From: JACDER01 sp963717765
GTDB taxonomy: Bacteria > Actinomycetota > Thermoleophilia > Gaiellales > Gaiellaceae
Reading direction: 5' to 3'
Length of the DNA: 64,000 nucleotides
Assembly: GCA_963717765.1 (NCBI GenBank)
Contig: CAVQWX010000003.1
Coordinates: 806,001 to 870,000 of the forward strand
A model generated the notes under the pieces. The model saw only the letters and a program-made list of their open reading frames with translations. It had not been told where the DNA came from and made no database searches. Shown in pieces: positions 15,869 through 25,349 of this stretch. Within the stretch, counting starts at the first letter, position 1. The number at the start of each line of letters is the position of its first letter. The translations under genes were made by a program, and so were the position numbers.

Positions 15869-17419
15869 ATGGACGACTACGACGTGATCATCATCGGAAC
15901 GGGCGCAGGCGGCGGGACGCTTGCACGGCACCTCGCTCCCTCGGGCAAGCGGATCCTGCTGCTCGAGCGCGGTGACTGGCTACCGCGCGAGCCGCAGAAC
16001 TGGCTCGCGCAGTCCGTGTTCGTGGAGAACCGCTACGTCTCGGACGACACCTGGTACGACACGGACGGCAAACCGTTCCAGCCGCAGATCCACTACTACG
16101 TCGGCGGGGCGACGAAGCTCTATGGCGCGGCCCTCTACCGGCTGCGCGCCGAGGACTTCGGCGAGCTTCGCCACCACGACGGCATCTCGCCGGCCTGGCC
16201 GATCTCGTACGACGACCTCGAGCCGTACTACACACAGGCCGAGCAGATGTACCAGGTCCATGGAGCGCGAGGCGAGGATCCGACGGAGCCTCCTGCCAGT
16301 GCGCCGTATCCGCATCCCGCTGTGTCGCACGAGCCGCGGATCCAGCAGCTAGCCGACCAGCTGGCCGACGCGGGCCACCACCCCTTCCACGCCCCCTGCG
16401 GAATCCTGCTCGACGAGGCGAACATGCCCTACAGCACGTGTGTGCGCTGTGCCAACTGCGACGGGTTTCCCTGTCCGGTGCACGCCAAGGCCGACGCGGA
16501 GGTCCTGGGCGTGCGACCGGCGCTCGAGCACGACAACGTCACGCTGCTGACGAACGCGAAAGCGGTCAAGCTCGAGACGAACCCGGCCGGCACAGCGGTC
16601 ACGGGCGTCGTCATCGAGCGCAACGGCGCGACGGAGAGCTACGCCGGCGATCTCGTCGTCGTTGCCTGCGGAGCGGCGAACACGGCCAGGCTGCTGCTCT
16701 CCTCGGCGAATGACAAGCACCCGAACGGGCTCGCCAACGGCTCCGATCAGGTCGGGCGCAACTTCATGTTCCACGACAGCATGGCGGTGCTCGCGCTGTC
16801 ACGGGAGGAGAATCCGACCGTCTACCAGAAGACGCTCGGGCTGAACGACTTCTATTTCGGCAGCGACGAGTTCGAGTTTCCGATGGGGAACATCCAGATG
16901 GTCGGCAAGTCGCAGGCGCCGATGTTCCGGGGCGAGAAGCCGGGAGAGACCAAGCTTGCGCCGGGCTGGACCCTGGAAAAAGTGGCCGCCCATGCGATCG
17001 ACTTCTGGCTCTCGACCGAGGACTTGCCCAGTCCCGACAACCGAGTCAGCGTCGACGGCGACGGCAAGCTCACGCTGAGCTACACGGAGACGAACGCGGA
17101 GGCGAAGAAGCAGCTCTACGACAAGCTCCGGTCGCTGCTCGGACAGCTGGACATGAATCCGGGCCACCTCTTCCACCGCTTCCTGTACATGAAGACCGAG
17201 ATCCCCGTCGCCGGGTGCGCCCACCAGGCAGGGACGTGTCGCTTCGGAAACGACCCGGAGAGCTCGGCCCTCGACGTCGACTGCAAGGCACACGAGCTCG
17301 ACAACCTGTACGTCGTCGACACGAGCATCTTCCCGAGCATCGGAGCGGTGAACCCGGCTCTCACCGCCATGGCGAACTCGCTCCGCGTCGGCGATCACCT
17401 CCTCGAGCGGATGGCGTGA
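15869..17419 (+). CDS. GMC-family FAD-dependent oxidoreductase
   Basis: 516 residues. The N-terminal FAD motif DYDVIIIGTGAGGGTLARHL is at 3-22. The middle has a cysteine-rich segment TCVRCANCDGFPCPVHAKADAE typical of the gluconate/sugar dehydrogenase branch, and the C terminus has the GMC signature AGTCRFG and LYVVDTSIFPSIGAVNPALT, with His and Asn as expected catalytic residues. It oxidises an alcohol or sugar carbon and passes electrons to a carrier or oxygen. It follows the GH15 gene by 28 bases (ribosome-binding site AGGAGG) and overlaps the epimerase start, suggesting a glucose-like substrate. Confidence 0.88.
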   Translation: MDDYDVIIIGTGAGGGTLARHLAPSGKRILLLERGDWLPREPQNWLAQSVFVENRYVSDDTWYDTDGKPFQPQIHYYVGGATKLYGAALYRLRAEDFGELRHHDGISPAWPISYDDLEPYYTQAEQMYQVHGARGEDPTEPPASAPYPHPAVSHEPRIQQLADQLADAGHHPFHAPCGILLDEANMPYSTCVRCANCDGFPCPVHAKADAEVLGVRPALEHDNVTLLTNAKAVKLETNPAGTAVTGVVIERNGATESYAGDLVVVACGAANTARLLLSSANDKHPNGLANGSDQVGRNFMFHDSMAVLALSREENPTVYQKTLGLNDFYFGSDEFEFPMGNIQMVGKSQAPMFRGEKPGETKLAPGWTLEKVAAHAIDFWLSTEDLPSPDNRVSVDGDGKLTLSYTETNAEAKKQLYDKLRSLLGQLDMNPGHLFHRFLYMKTEIPVAGCAHQAGTCRFGNDPESSALDVDCKAHELDNLYVVDTSIFPSIGAVNPALTAMANSLRVGDHLLERMA

Positions 17420-18342
17420 CCACGGGGAATGCGCCCGCCCCGCCATCCGGTGAGCAGCTCGAGATCTCCTTCGGCGACCAGCGCGCCGTGGTCGTCGAGG
17501 TGGGCGGCGGATTGCGCTCCTATTCGGTTTCCGGTCAGGACGTCCTCGACGGCTACGGCCCGGACGAACAGGCGCAGTCGGGGCGGGGGCAGCTGCTCAT
17601 CCCCTGGCCGAACCGGCTCCAGGACGGAAGCTACGAGTTCGACGGGCAGCGCCTCCAGCTGCCTCTCACCGAGCCGGAGCTCTCGAACGCGATTCACGGC
17701 CTGGTGCGCTGGACGGCCTGGTCCGTCGGTGAACGCGACCCGTATCGCATCGTGATGAGGCACGTGATCCACCCACAGCCCGGCTATCCCTTCACACTCG
17801 CCCTCGAGGTCGAATACTCCCTCGGCCACGACGGCCTCTCGGTGCAGACGACCGCCCGGAATCTCGGTGCCTCGGCCTGTCCCTACGGCTGCGGCCAGCA
17901 TCCGTATCTGACCGTCGGGACGGCGACCGTCGACGCGAACGAGCTGCGCGCGCCGGGCGGCGAGGTGCTCGTCTCGGACGAGCGCGGTATCCCCACGGGC
18001 TCCGGGGGGGTCGACGGAACAGAGCACGACTTCCGCGACGGGCGGACGATCGGCGCCACGAAACTCGACAACGCCTTCACGAACCTCGAACGCGGCGAGG
18101 ACGGCCGCGCTCGCGTCGAGGTTCGCGATCCTGACGGCGGCCGGGCGATCACGTTGTGGATGGACGAGAGCTACCGCTACGTGATGCTGTTCACGGGCGA
18201 CCCGCTGCCCGACGTCAACCGCCGGAGCCTCGCGGTCGAGCCGATGACCTGTCCGCCCAACGCCTTTCGCACGGGTGAATCGGTGATCCGCCTCGAGCCT
18301 GGACAGTCGTTCACCGCCGTGTGGGGGATCACGCCGTCGTGA
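17416..18342 (+). CDS. Aldose 1-epimerase family protein
   Basis: 308 residues from GTG 17416 (GTGA overlap with the GMC stop). Motifs: GRGQLLIPWPNRLQDGSYEF, SNAIHGLVRWTAW with the catalytic-type His, and CGQHPYLTVG with the second conserved His, as in mutarotases. A late VEPMTCPPNAFRTGESVIRL matches the family C terminus. It equilibrates alpha and beta anomers of glucose-like sugars. Its position between the hydrolase/oxidoreductase genes and an NADH dehydrogenase suggests it supplies the anomer used by the GMC enzyme. Confidence 0.9.
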   Translation: MTTGNAPAPPSGEQLEISFGDQRAVVVEVGGGLRSYSVSGQDVLDGYGPDEQAQSGRGQLLIPWPNRLQDGSYEFDGQRLQLPLTEPELSNAIHGLVRWTAWSVGERDPYRIVMRHVIHPQPGYPFTLALEVEYSLGHDGLSVQTTARNLGASACPYGCGQHPYLTVGTATVDANELRAPGGEVLVSDERGIPTGSGGVDGTEHDFRDGRTIGATKLDNAFTNLERGEDGRARVEVRDPDGGRAITLWMDESYRYVMLFTGDPLPDVNRRSLAVEPMTCPPNAFRTGESVIRLEPGQSFTAVWGITPS

Positions 18343-19601
18343 GCTCCGGTTCCGGACGCCCGCAGGTCCTGATCCTCGGTGGTGGGTTCGGAGGAGTCGG
18401 AGCTGCGCAGAAGCTGAAGGATGCAGATGCCGACGTCGTGCTTGTCGACCGGCACGACTACCACACCTTCCAGCCGCTGCTGTACCAGCTCGCCACCGGC
18501 CTGCTCGACACGAGTGGTGTCGGCCACTCGCTCCGTGACCTGCTCGAGCGTCACGACAACACGACGATCCACAAGGCGGCCGTGACCGGGATCGACCTCG
18601 CTGCGCGCCAGGTCAGCTTCGAGGGCATATCGCCGATCACGTACGACTACCTCGTCTTCGGCCTCGGCGCCGAGGTCAACTTCTTCGGCACTGAGGGGGC
18701 CGCGGAGCACGCCTTTCCCATGTACACGCTGCCCCACGCAGTCCGCCTCAAGAACCACATGCTCGAGCGCTGGGAGGCCGCGGACCGCGATCCGAGCCTG
18801 ATCGAGGACGGGGCGCTCAACATCGTGGTCGTGGGCGGCGGCCCGACCGGGGTCGAGACGGCGGGCGCCGTCGCCGAGCTCTACCGCGGTGACTTCAGCC
18901 GCGACTACAGAAACGTGGGCCAGGACGACGCGCGGGTGACGCTGGTCGAGGCCGGCCCGGAGCTCTTCGCGATGTTCAAGCCCAAGCTGCGCGAGTACGT
19001 GGTCAAGGCGCTCGAGGATCGATCGGTCGACGTGCAGACCGGTGCCATGGTGGCGTCGGTTGCCCCGACACGCGTCACGCTCAAATCCGGCGAGGAGCTC
19101 AAGGCCCACACGCTCGTATGGGGAGCGGGGCTCCAGGGGAATGACCTCGTGAAGTCGCTCGGAATCGAGCTCCAGCGAGGCAACCGTATCGGCGTCGGGC
19201 CCGAGCTCACCCTGGCCGACCATCCTGAGGTGTACGTCGTCGGCGACGTCGCCGCGATCACGGACGCGCAGACCGACCAGGTGCTGCCCCAGCTCGGATC
19301 GGTCGCCCTCCAGTCGGGAGAGCACGTCGGCGAGACGATCGCCCGCAGGATCGAAGGCAAGGACGTGAAGCCGTTCGAGTACCGCGACAAGGGGACGATG
19401 GCGACGATCGGCCGCGGCGCGGCGGTCGTGCAGTTCCTCCGCGGCCGGACGATGACCGGCGTGAAAGCGCAGCTCGCCTGGGGGACGGTGCATCTTGCGC
19501 TGCTGCCGACGAACGAGGACCGCGCGAAGGCGGTCGTCAGCTGGGCAGGAGCGGCGTTCACCCACCAGCGCGCCGACCGGATCACGGTCGAGGACGAGTA
19601 G
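18339..19601 (+). CDS. Type II NADH dehydrogenase-like FAD oxidoreductase
   Basis: About 420 residues from GTG 18339, overlapping the epimerase stop; an earlier GTG at 18321 would add six residues. It has two dinucleotide-binding motifs: VLILGGGFGGVGAAQKL near the N terminus (FAD) and IVVVGGGPTGVETAGAVAEL near 165 (NADH), plus FQPLLYQLATG and the conserved VYVVGDVAAI. NDH-2 enzymes are peripheral membrane proteins that feed electrons from NADH into quinone without proton pumping. In this run it could reoxidise NAD(P)H from sugar oxidation. Confidence 0.9.
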   Translation: MSSGSGRPQVLILGGGFGGVGAAQKLKDADADVVLVDRHDYHTFQPLLYQLATGLLDTSGVGHSLRDLLERHDNTTIHKAAVTGIDLAARQVSFEGISPITYDYLVFGLGAEVNFFGTEGAAEHAFPMYTLPHAVRLKNHMLERWEAADRDPSLIEDGALNIVVVGGGPTGVETAGAVAELYRGDFSRDYRNVGQDDARVTLVEAGPELFAMFKPKLREYVVKALEDRSVDVQTGAMVASVAPTRVTLKSGEELKAHTLVWGAGLQGNDLVKSLGIELQRGNRIGVGPELTLADHPEVYVVGDVAAITDAQTDQVLPQLGSVALQSGEHVGETIARRIEGKDVKPFEYRDKGTMATIGRGAAVVQFLRGRTMTGVKAQLAWGTVHLALLPTNEDRAKAVVSWAGAAFTHQRADRITVEDE

Positions 19602-19635
19602 ACAGGCGTGAACACCTCGATCGAGCTACCTCGGG

Positions 19636-20541
19636 TCAGGAAGGGGTCGGTCCGGCCGCGACTCTGCGTGCCCTGAGGCGCTGAATCGCGAGCGCGATCG
19701 AGCCTCCCAACAGCATCATCGCGATGTTGACGCCGAGAACCGCGAACGCAGACCATGACTTCCCGAACTGACCGGTGCCGACTGCGACGCCGATGAAGGC
19801 GGAGGCGGGGATCGTCGTCACCGAGATGCCGACGCCGACCGCCGCACTCGCCCGCGTCTCGACCGCCAACATTCCGGCGACGCCCGCAGCAAGCGCGACG
19901 AGGATCGTCGTCGCTCCGACGTGCGTCTGCCTGGCTGGAATCTCCGCCACCGTGAACCCGCTCGGCAACAGGTCGAACGCTCTGAGGAAGAGCGTGACGG
20001 TCGTGGCGAGGGCACACGCAACCGCCAGCCCGACGATGAGCGTGCCCAGCCCATGCTGGAGGAGCCGCCGACGACGCAGGACAAGACCCGTGCAGGCCGC
20101 CGTGATCGGAAGGAGATCCGGACTGATCGCCATCGCGCCGACTATGAGAACGGAGCTCACCTCGATCACCGCAACCGCTGCGATCGCCCCCGCAACAGCC
20201 ATCAGGACGAGGTAGCGGGCAGGCGCCCGGGCTTGTACTCGCGCCCGGCTCAGGACGTCGGCCCACACGAGGATCATCGGCTCGGCCGCCGCCGCCGGCC
20301 CGATCGTCTCGAGTCTCAGCAGCGTGACGTCCTCCGCTGGAATGGCGAGCTGACCGAGCCTCGTGAGAGCCGAGTCCGCAGCTTCTGGGCTGATGTCAGC
20401 CGTCACGAGGCCGTTGCCTCCTTGGCTGCCGCTCAGGGCTACGTGCCGGGCCCCGGGGAGTCGGCCGAGATCCTCGGCGACCATCGCCATCGTCGAAGCG
20501 TCTCCGTATACGCGTAGCTGCAGCACCCTGGCCTCGTCCAA
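19636..20541 (-). CDS. DUF389 membrane protein
   Basis: 301 residues. An N-terminal soluble ferredoxin-like part (1-90) precedes five or six membrane helices. Family motifs VSSVLIVGAMAISPDLLPI and VGVGISVTTIPASAFIGVAV are present, the first being the diagnostic GAMAISP. The role of DUF389 proteins is not established. It is convergent with the NDH-2 gene (34-base gap) and lies downstream of the antiporter on the same strand. Confidence 0.88.
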   Translation of the reverse strand: MDEARVLQLRVYGDASTMAMVAEDLGRLPGARHVALSGSQGGNGLVTADISPEAADSALTRLGQLAIPAEDVTLLRLETIGPAAAAEPMILVWADVLSRARVQARAPARYLVLMAVAGAIAAVAVIEVSSVLIVGAMAISPDLLPITAACTGLVLRRRRLLQHGLGTLIVGLAVACALATTVTLFLRAFDLLPSGFTVAEIPARQTHVGATTILVALAAGVAGMLAVETRASAAVGVGISVTTIPASAFIGVAVGTGQFGKSWSAFAVLGVNIAMMLLGGSIALAIQRLRARRVAAGPTPS

Positions 20542-20592
20542 TCAATTCTCGTTCGCGTACCGGATGTAGGGTCTTCAGGACAAACGCACGCG

Positions 20593-22392
20593 TCAGCCGT
20601 AGCTGGTCCTTTCGGCCGCGTCCGCTGAGACGGCCGGGACGAGGGCGATCACGAAATCTCCGGGCTGGACGTTCGGTGGTTGGTCGTCTGTGGCGACACT
20701 CAGTTGGCCGGACGGCGTAACGGCAAAAAGCTGCACTTCATCCGGCGCGACGGCCGTGGGAGGTGCGTGATCCTCGGTCCTCGTGATGATCCGCCCGCCT
20801 GCGGCGATTTGCCGGTCGAGCTCGGCGAAGGTGAGGAATCGGTTCCCGAAGATTCCCACCTCTCTCGACGGCGGCAGCAGGTCGGGATCCTCTGGGTGAG
20901 GGGCGATTCTATAGACGTGCCCGTGGCCGAGCTCGTCGCGGAGCTCGGCTGCACCGAGCATGTTGAAGTCGTCGCTGGCAGTGAGAAGCAGTGCATCCGT
21001 GACCTCTTCGAGCTCCCCTTCGCGGCTGATCGCGTCGACCATGATCCTGCCGCGGTCTGCCTCGAGGCCGGCATCGCGAGCCGCGTCCTGTTGCTCGAGC
21101 GGCCCGACCCACATACGGACTGCGACACCGGAATCCTGGAGCGCGGCCGCAATCTCGCGAGCCCAGGGATGGCCACTGACGATGAGCACCAATCGGTGTC
21201 CCAGCCCGGCGACCCCGAGCCTGCGAGCGACCCACGCGGCTGTTAGTCCGTAGACGACGACCGTCCCGAAGATGGCGACGAAGACGATCGGAAGCACCTT
21301 GCCGGCGCCGGCGACGCCCTTCTGGGCCAGTTCGGGTCCGATCGCCGCTGCCGTCGCCCCGGCGACGATACCCCGGGGCGCCATCCACGCTACGAAGGCC
21401 CGCTCACGTGTCGTGAATGCGGACCGCAGCATCGTCAGTGCGACCACCGCCGGCCGGATGAGCAGGATCATGATGGCGACGAGCGCGAGCGCCTCCGGGA
21501 GCACGGATCGCACCTCGGCCGGAGATACGGAAGCGGCGACAAGCACGAACAAGACGCCGACCAAGAGCTGGACGAGCGTCTCCTCGAACTCGAACAGCGC
21601 GCGGCTGACGTCGAGGGTCCGTTGGTTGGCAACCACGACTCCCAGGATCACCGCAGCCGCGAGGCCGGCATCCTCCCGGATCAGGTCGGCCGCAATGACG
21701 ACGGCGACGACGACCATCAGGGTCGCTGGGACGACCATTCGCGGCGCGCCTCGATGGACCTCGCGGAGGAGGAGCCACAGCGCGGGCGCGGCGACCGCCG
21801 CAACCGCCGTGCCGACGCCGAGATCGAGCAACAGTGCTCCTGGTCGCCAGCCCTTTCCCGAGCCGACCGCCAGGAACACGACCACACCGAGCAGGGCGCC
21901 GATCGGATCCACGAGTGTCCCCTCCCATTTCAGGAGCGCCCGGGTAGACCCGGTCGGTCGTATGAAGGCGAGAAGCGGGAGGACGACCGTGGGGCCGGAG
22001 ACGACCAGGATCGCCCCGACGAGAAACGCCGCGCCCCGGTCCATGCCGCTGTAGAGGAGCGTGACGGTCGCCGTGACTGCGAGCCAGGTGACGGTGGCGC
22101 CTCCGACGACCAGACGAATGACGGCCTTCCGCACGCTGGAGTCGACTTCGCCGAGCGAGAGTCTCAGTCCCGCCTCGAACAGGATGACGCCGACTGCGAT
22201 CGACACGAACGGTTGGTAGAGGGAGCCGAGCAGATTGTCTGGATGGACATCGTCCGTCGCGATCCCCGCCAGGAATCCGACCGGAAGCAGGATGACGAGC
22301 CCGGGAATGTCGAGCACGCGGGCGACGAGCTGGCAGCTGACTGCCAATACCAGCACGAGCCCGAGCCCGAAGAGGATCTGGTTCGTCGACAT
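20593..22392 (-). CDS. Cation/proton antiporter with C-terminal RCK domain
   Basis: 599 residues: about twelve membrane helices (1-390) of the CPA1 Na+/H+ exchanger type, with GVILFEAGLRLS and the ion-site region VSGPTVVLPLLAFIRP, followed by a cytosolic TrkA-N/RCK-like domain (LVLIVSGHPWAREIAAALQD) and a small TrkA-C-like domain (SGQLSVATDD...GDFVIALV). Such proteins exchange K+ or Na+ for protons and sense nucleotides or ligands through the RCK part. It is divergent from cydA, with a palindrome between them. Confidence 0.88.
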   Translation of the reverse strand: MSTNQILFGLGLVLVLAVSCQLVARVLDIPGLVILLPVGFLAGIATDDVHPDNLLGSLYQPFVSIAVGVILFEAGLRLSLGEVDSSVRKAVIRLVVGGATVTWLAVTATVTLLYSGMDRGAAFLVGAILVVSGPTVVLPLLAFIRPTGSTRALLKWEGTLVDPIGALLGVVVFLAVGSGKGWRPGALLLDLGVGTAVAAVAAPALWLLLREVHRGAPRMVVPATLMVVVAVVIAADLIREDAGLAAAVILGVVVANQRTLDVSRALFEFEETLVQLLVGVLFVLVAASVSPAEVRSVLPEALALVAIMILLIRPAVVALTMLRSAFTTRERAFVAWMAPRGIVAGATAAAIGPELAQKGVAGAGKVLPIVFVAIFGTVVVYGLTAAWVARRLGVAGLGHRLVLIVSGHPWAREIAAALQDSGVAVRMWVGPLEQQDAARDAGLEADRGRIMVDAISREGELEEVTDALLLTASDDFNMLGAAELRDELGHGHVYRIAPHPEDPDLLPPSREVGIFGNRFLTFAELDRQIAAGGRIITRTEDHAPPTAVAPDEVQLFAVTPSGQLSVATDDQPPNVQPGDFVIALVPAVSADAAERTSYG

Positions 22393-22430
22393 CGCGGGCG
22401 CCCTACCTCCCGAAGCCGCTAGCCTGCGCC

Positions 22431-22455
22431 TGCATCATCCCGTCTGGGTGATGCA
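22431..22455. promoter_or_regulatory. 25-base palindrome between antiporter and cydA
   Basis: TGCATCA (22431-22437) and TGATGCA (22449-22455) are perfect inverted repeats; inside them CCC and GGG pair around a GTCT loop, with one unpaired T. It lies 39 bases upstream of the antiporter start and 89 bases upstream of cydA, so it may be an operator for either or both. I do not recognise it as a Rex, NarL or FNR site. Confidence 0.5.
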
Positions 22456-22543
22456 TCAGCGACCAGTCGTACCCTACGTTGCGTCCTCGTCGTGTCTTCA
22501 TCCGACAGCAGCCCTCGACCCGCCCGTGGATGAGTAGATCGGG

Positions 22544-23935
22544 GTGAGCTTCCTCGCGTCGACGACCGTCGACCTCGCGCGCGCGCAGTTCGCGACCACT
22601 TCGATCTACCACTTCCTCTTCGTGCCGCTGACCCTCGGTCTGGGGCCTTTGGTGGCGATCATGCAGACGCTCTGGCACCGGACCGGGAACGAGGCCTGGC
22701 TGCGGCTGACGCGCTTCTTCGGAACGCTGTTCCTGATCAACTTCGCGATCGGGGTCGCGACCGGGCTCGTGCAGGAGTTCGAGTTCGGGATGAACTGGTC
22801 GGTGTACGCGAAGTTCGTGGGCAACGTGTTCGGCGCGCCGCTCGCGATCGAAGGGCTCGCCGCGTTCTTTCTCGAGGCCACCTTCCTCGGCATCTGGATC
22901 TTCGGCTGGAACCGGCTCTCGCCCCGCCTGCACCTCGCGGTGCTCTGGATCGCGGTGGTCGGCACCTGGTTGTCGGGCTACTTCATCCTGGTGGCGAACT
23001 CGTGGATGCAGCACCCGGTCGGGTACAAGATCGTGAACGGCGAGGCGCAGCTGACGAGCGTGTGGGCGCTGCTGTCGAACGGATTCGCGCTCCGCGCGTA
23101 CCTGCACACGATGCTCGCCGGTCTGATCTTCGGGTCGATCCTGATGCTGGGCGTCTGCTGCTGGCACTTCCTGCGCCGCCACGAGGTCGACGTCTTCCGC
23201 AAGGCGGCGAAGCTGGCGCTGATCGTCGCGGTCCCGGTCACACTCCTCCAGCTGATCGTCGGGAATCGCTTCGGGGAAGCGGTGACGCACGCACAGAGCA
23301 TGAAGATCGCCGCCTCGGAGGCGCAGTGGAACACCTGCCAGCCGTGCGGCTTCTCGCTTTTCCAGATCGGAGGCTTTTCCGAGCAAGACCAGACGCCGAG
23401 CTTCTCGATCACGATCCCACGGCTCCTCTCGTACATGGCCACGGGGTCCTTCGATGGCCAGGTCCAGGGCCTCAATCAGCTGCAGGATCAGGAGCGGCGC
23501 AAGTTCGGGCCTGGCAACTACATGCCGAATATCGAGTTGATGTACTGGTCAATGCGGGTGATGGCCTTCGCGGGAGTGCTGATGTTCCTGGTCGCCGTCG
23601 TCGGGGCTTGGCTCTACCGGAAGCGCAGGCTCGAGCGCGCCCGCTGGTTCCTGTGGACGGCGATCGTCGCGATCGCTTTCCCGTACATCGCCGCGACAGC
23701 GGGTTGGATCCTCACCGAAATGGGACGCCAGCCCTGGATCGTGAATGATCTACTCAAGACCTCGGACGCGAACTCGCCCAGCGTCAGCACCGCCTGGCTC
23801 ACCATCAGCCTCGTCTTCTTCGTCTGCCTCTATGTCGGCCTCGGCGTCGTCGACTTCGTGCTCATGCGCCGCTACGCGCGACCCGATCGGCCGGCGCCGC
23901 CCGAGGAGCCGACCGCCACGGCGGTGACGTACTGA
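22544..23935 (+). CDS. cydA: Cytochrome bd ubiquinol oxidase subunit I
   Basis: 463 residues from GTG 22544. Features of CydA: ARAQFATTSIYHFLFVPLTL with the high-spin haem b595 His, the EGLAAFFLEATFLG region with the conserved Glu, YLHTMLAG with the His/Met environment of b558, and about nine membrane helices. The Q-loop is short, as in actinobacterial and Bacillus enzymes. CydAB reduces O2 to water with quinol at high oxygen affinity. Its TGA overlaps the cydB ATG (TGATG). Confidence 0.95.
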   Translation: MSFLASTTVDLARAQFATTSIYHFLFVPLTLGLGPLVAIMQTLWHRTGNEAWLRLTRFFGTLFLINFAIGVATGLVQEFEFGMNWSVYAKFVGNVFGAPLAIEGLAAFFLEATFLGIWIFGWNRLSPRLHLAVLWIAVVGTWLSGYFILVANSWMQHPVGYKIVNGEAQLTSVWALLSNGFALRAYLHTMLAGLIFGSILMLGVCCWHFLRRHEVDVFRKAAKLALIVAVPVTLLQLIVGNRFGEAVTHAQSMKIAASEAQWNTCQPCGFSLFQIGGFSEQDQTPSFSITIPRLLSYMATGSFDGQVQGLNQLQDQERRKFGPGNYMPNIELMYWSMRVMAFAGVLMFLVAVVGAWLYRKRRLERARWFLWTAIVAIAFPYIAATAGWILTEMGRQPWIVNDLLKTSDANSPSVSTAWLTISLVFFVCLYVGLGVVDFVLMRRYARPDRPAPPEEPTATAVTY

Positions 23936-24978
23936 TGGATCTCCAAATCCTCTGGTTCGTCCTCGTCGGCGTCCTCTGGAGCGGCTACTTCCTGCTCGAA
24001 GGCTTCGACTTCGGCGTGGGGATGCTGTTGCCGTTCCTGCCGCGTAACGAGCGCCAGCGATCGGCCATGTTCCAGTCGATCGGGCCGGTCTGGGACGGCA
24101 ACGAGGTCTGGCTCGTCGTCGCCGCCGGGGCGACGTTCGCGGCCTTTCCGACCTGGTACGCGACGATGTTCTCGGGCTTCTACCTCGCGCTACTGCTCAT
24201 TCTTTTCTGCCTGATCATCCGCGTCCTCTCGTTCGAATGGCGCGAGAAGGCCGACAGCGCGCGCTGGCGGAAGGCCTGGACGTGGGCCAACACCGTCGGG
24301 AGCTTCGGCGCCTCGTTCGTCTGGGGTGTCGGCCTCTCGGCCCTCCTCTACGGGGTCCCGATCAACTCGAGCGGCGACTTCAGCGGAGACTTCTTCGACC
24401 TCTTCAACGGCTACACCGTTCTGGGCGGGATCTCGGTGGTGCTGCTGTTCGTCTACCACGGCGCGTCGTATCTCACCCTCCGCACGACCGGCGATCTCTG
24501 CGAGCGCACGGCGCTGACCGCACGACGCGTTGCTCTCGCCGCCGCGCTGGTGGGGGGAGGATTCCTCGCCTGGACCGTCGCCGTTGCCGTCGACCGAAAC
24601 GACAAGGGCCTGGCGGCTCCCCTCGTCCCGGCGCTCGTCGGGATCGGCGCGCTCGTCCTCTCGATCGTGGCCACGGTAGGACGGCGAAGCGGATGGGCGT
24701 TCGCGCTCACGGCGGTGGCAACGGTGGCATGGGTCGCGACGGTGTTCGCGAGCCTCTATCCGCGGGTCATGGTCTCGAGCACCGATTTCGCGAACAGCCT
24801 CACCGTCGACAACGCCTCGTCGAGCCACTACACGCTGGCGGTGATGAGCGTGGTGGTCCTGATCTGCCTTCCCGTCATCCTCCTCTACCAGGGCTGGACC
24901 TACCACGTCTTCCGCGCGCGGGTCGGCGGCGAGGAGTTGGCGTCCGGCGCGGCCCCGGCTCCTGCTCCTGAGCCCTGA
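23935..24978 (+). CDS. cydB: Cytochrome bd ubiquinol oxidase subunit II
   Basis: 347 residues, eight or nine membrane helices. Typical opening LQILWFVLVGVLWSGYFLLE then GFDFGVGMLLPFL and GPVWDGNEVWLVVAAGATFA, the diagnostic CydB signature. It pairs with CydA to form the quinol oxidase. Translation is coupled to cydA (TGATG overlap). The next gene begins 21 bases downstream after a GGAG ribosome-binding site. Confidence 0.95.
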   Translation: MDLQILWFVLVGVLWSGYFLLEGFDFGVGMLLPFLPRNERQRSAMFQSIGPVWDGNEVWLVVAAGATFAAFPTWYATMFSGFYLALLLILFCLIIRVLSFEWREKADSARWRKAWTWANTVGSFGASFVWGVGLSALLYGVPINSSGDFSGDFFDLFNGYTVLGGISVVLLFVYHGASYLTLRTTGDLCERTALTARRVALAAALVGGGFLAWTVAVAVDRNDKGLAAPLVPALVGIGALVLSIVATVGRRSGWAFALTAVATVAWVATVFASLYPRVMVSSTDFANSLTVDNASSSHYTLAVMSVVVLICLPVILLYQGWTYHVFRARVGGEELASGAAPAPAPEP

Positions 24979-24998
24979 CGCTGCTCCCTAGGAGAAAC

Positions 24999-25349
24999 GT
25001 GCCGCCGAGCGATCACCACACCGAATACCTGGCCAGAGCGGTGGCGGACCTCACGCCCGAGGGCCGCGAGCGGGTCGACGAGCTTCTCGACCAGCTGGCC
25101 GAGGCAGCCGGCGGACGCGAGTGGCTTACGCGTTTCGCCGGCGCCCGGAGGCAGGAGGCTGACTCGGGCGGCGCCACAGTCCCGCCCGAAGAGGAGCCGG
25201 GGCGGATGCTCACGAAGCAGGAGCTCGACAGCCTGAGGGTGGGCTTCATGACGATCCGCGACCAGGAGCACCTCGACGACGTGGCCAACTGGGCGAACGC
25301 GGTCCTTGCGCTCCTCGAAGACGAGGCCGAGGCGAGCGAGCCGGCTTGA
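24999..25349 (+). CDS. Unknown 116-residue protein inside the cyd operon
   Basis: Starts at GTG 24999 after CTAGGAGAAAC. A soluble, acidic, mostly helical protein: LARAVADLTPEGRERVDELL at 11-30, then LTKQELDSLRVGFMTIRDQE, and an acidic tail. It has no Cys, no membrane helix and no family I recognise. It lies between cydB and cydD, and its TGA overlaps the cydD start, so it is translated with the bd oxidase and its assembly transporter. An assembly or regulatory role is inference from position only. Confidence 0.7.
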   Translation: MPPSDHHTEYLARAVADLTPEGRERVDELLDQLAEAAGGREWLTRFAGARRQEADSGGATVPPEEEPGRMLTKQELDSLRVGFMTIRDQEHLDDVANWANAVLALLEDEAEASEPA

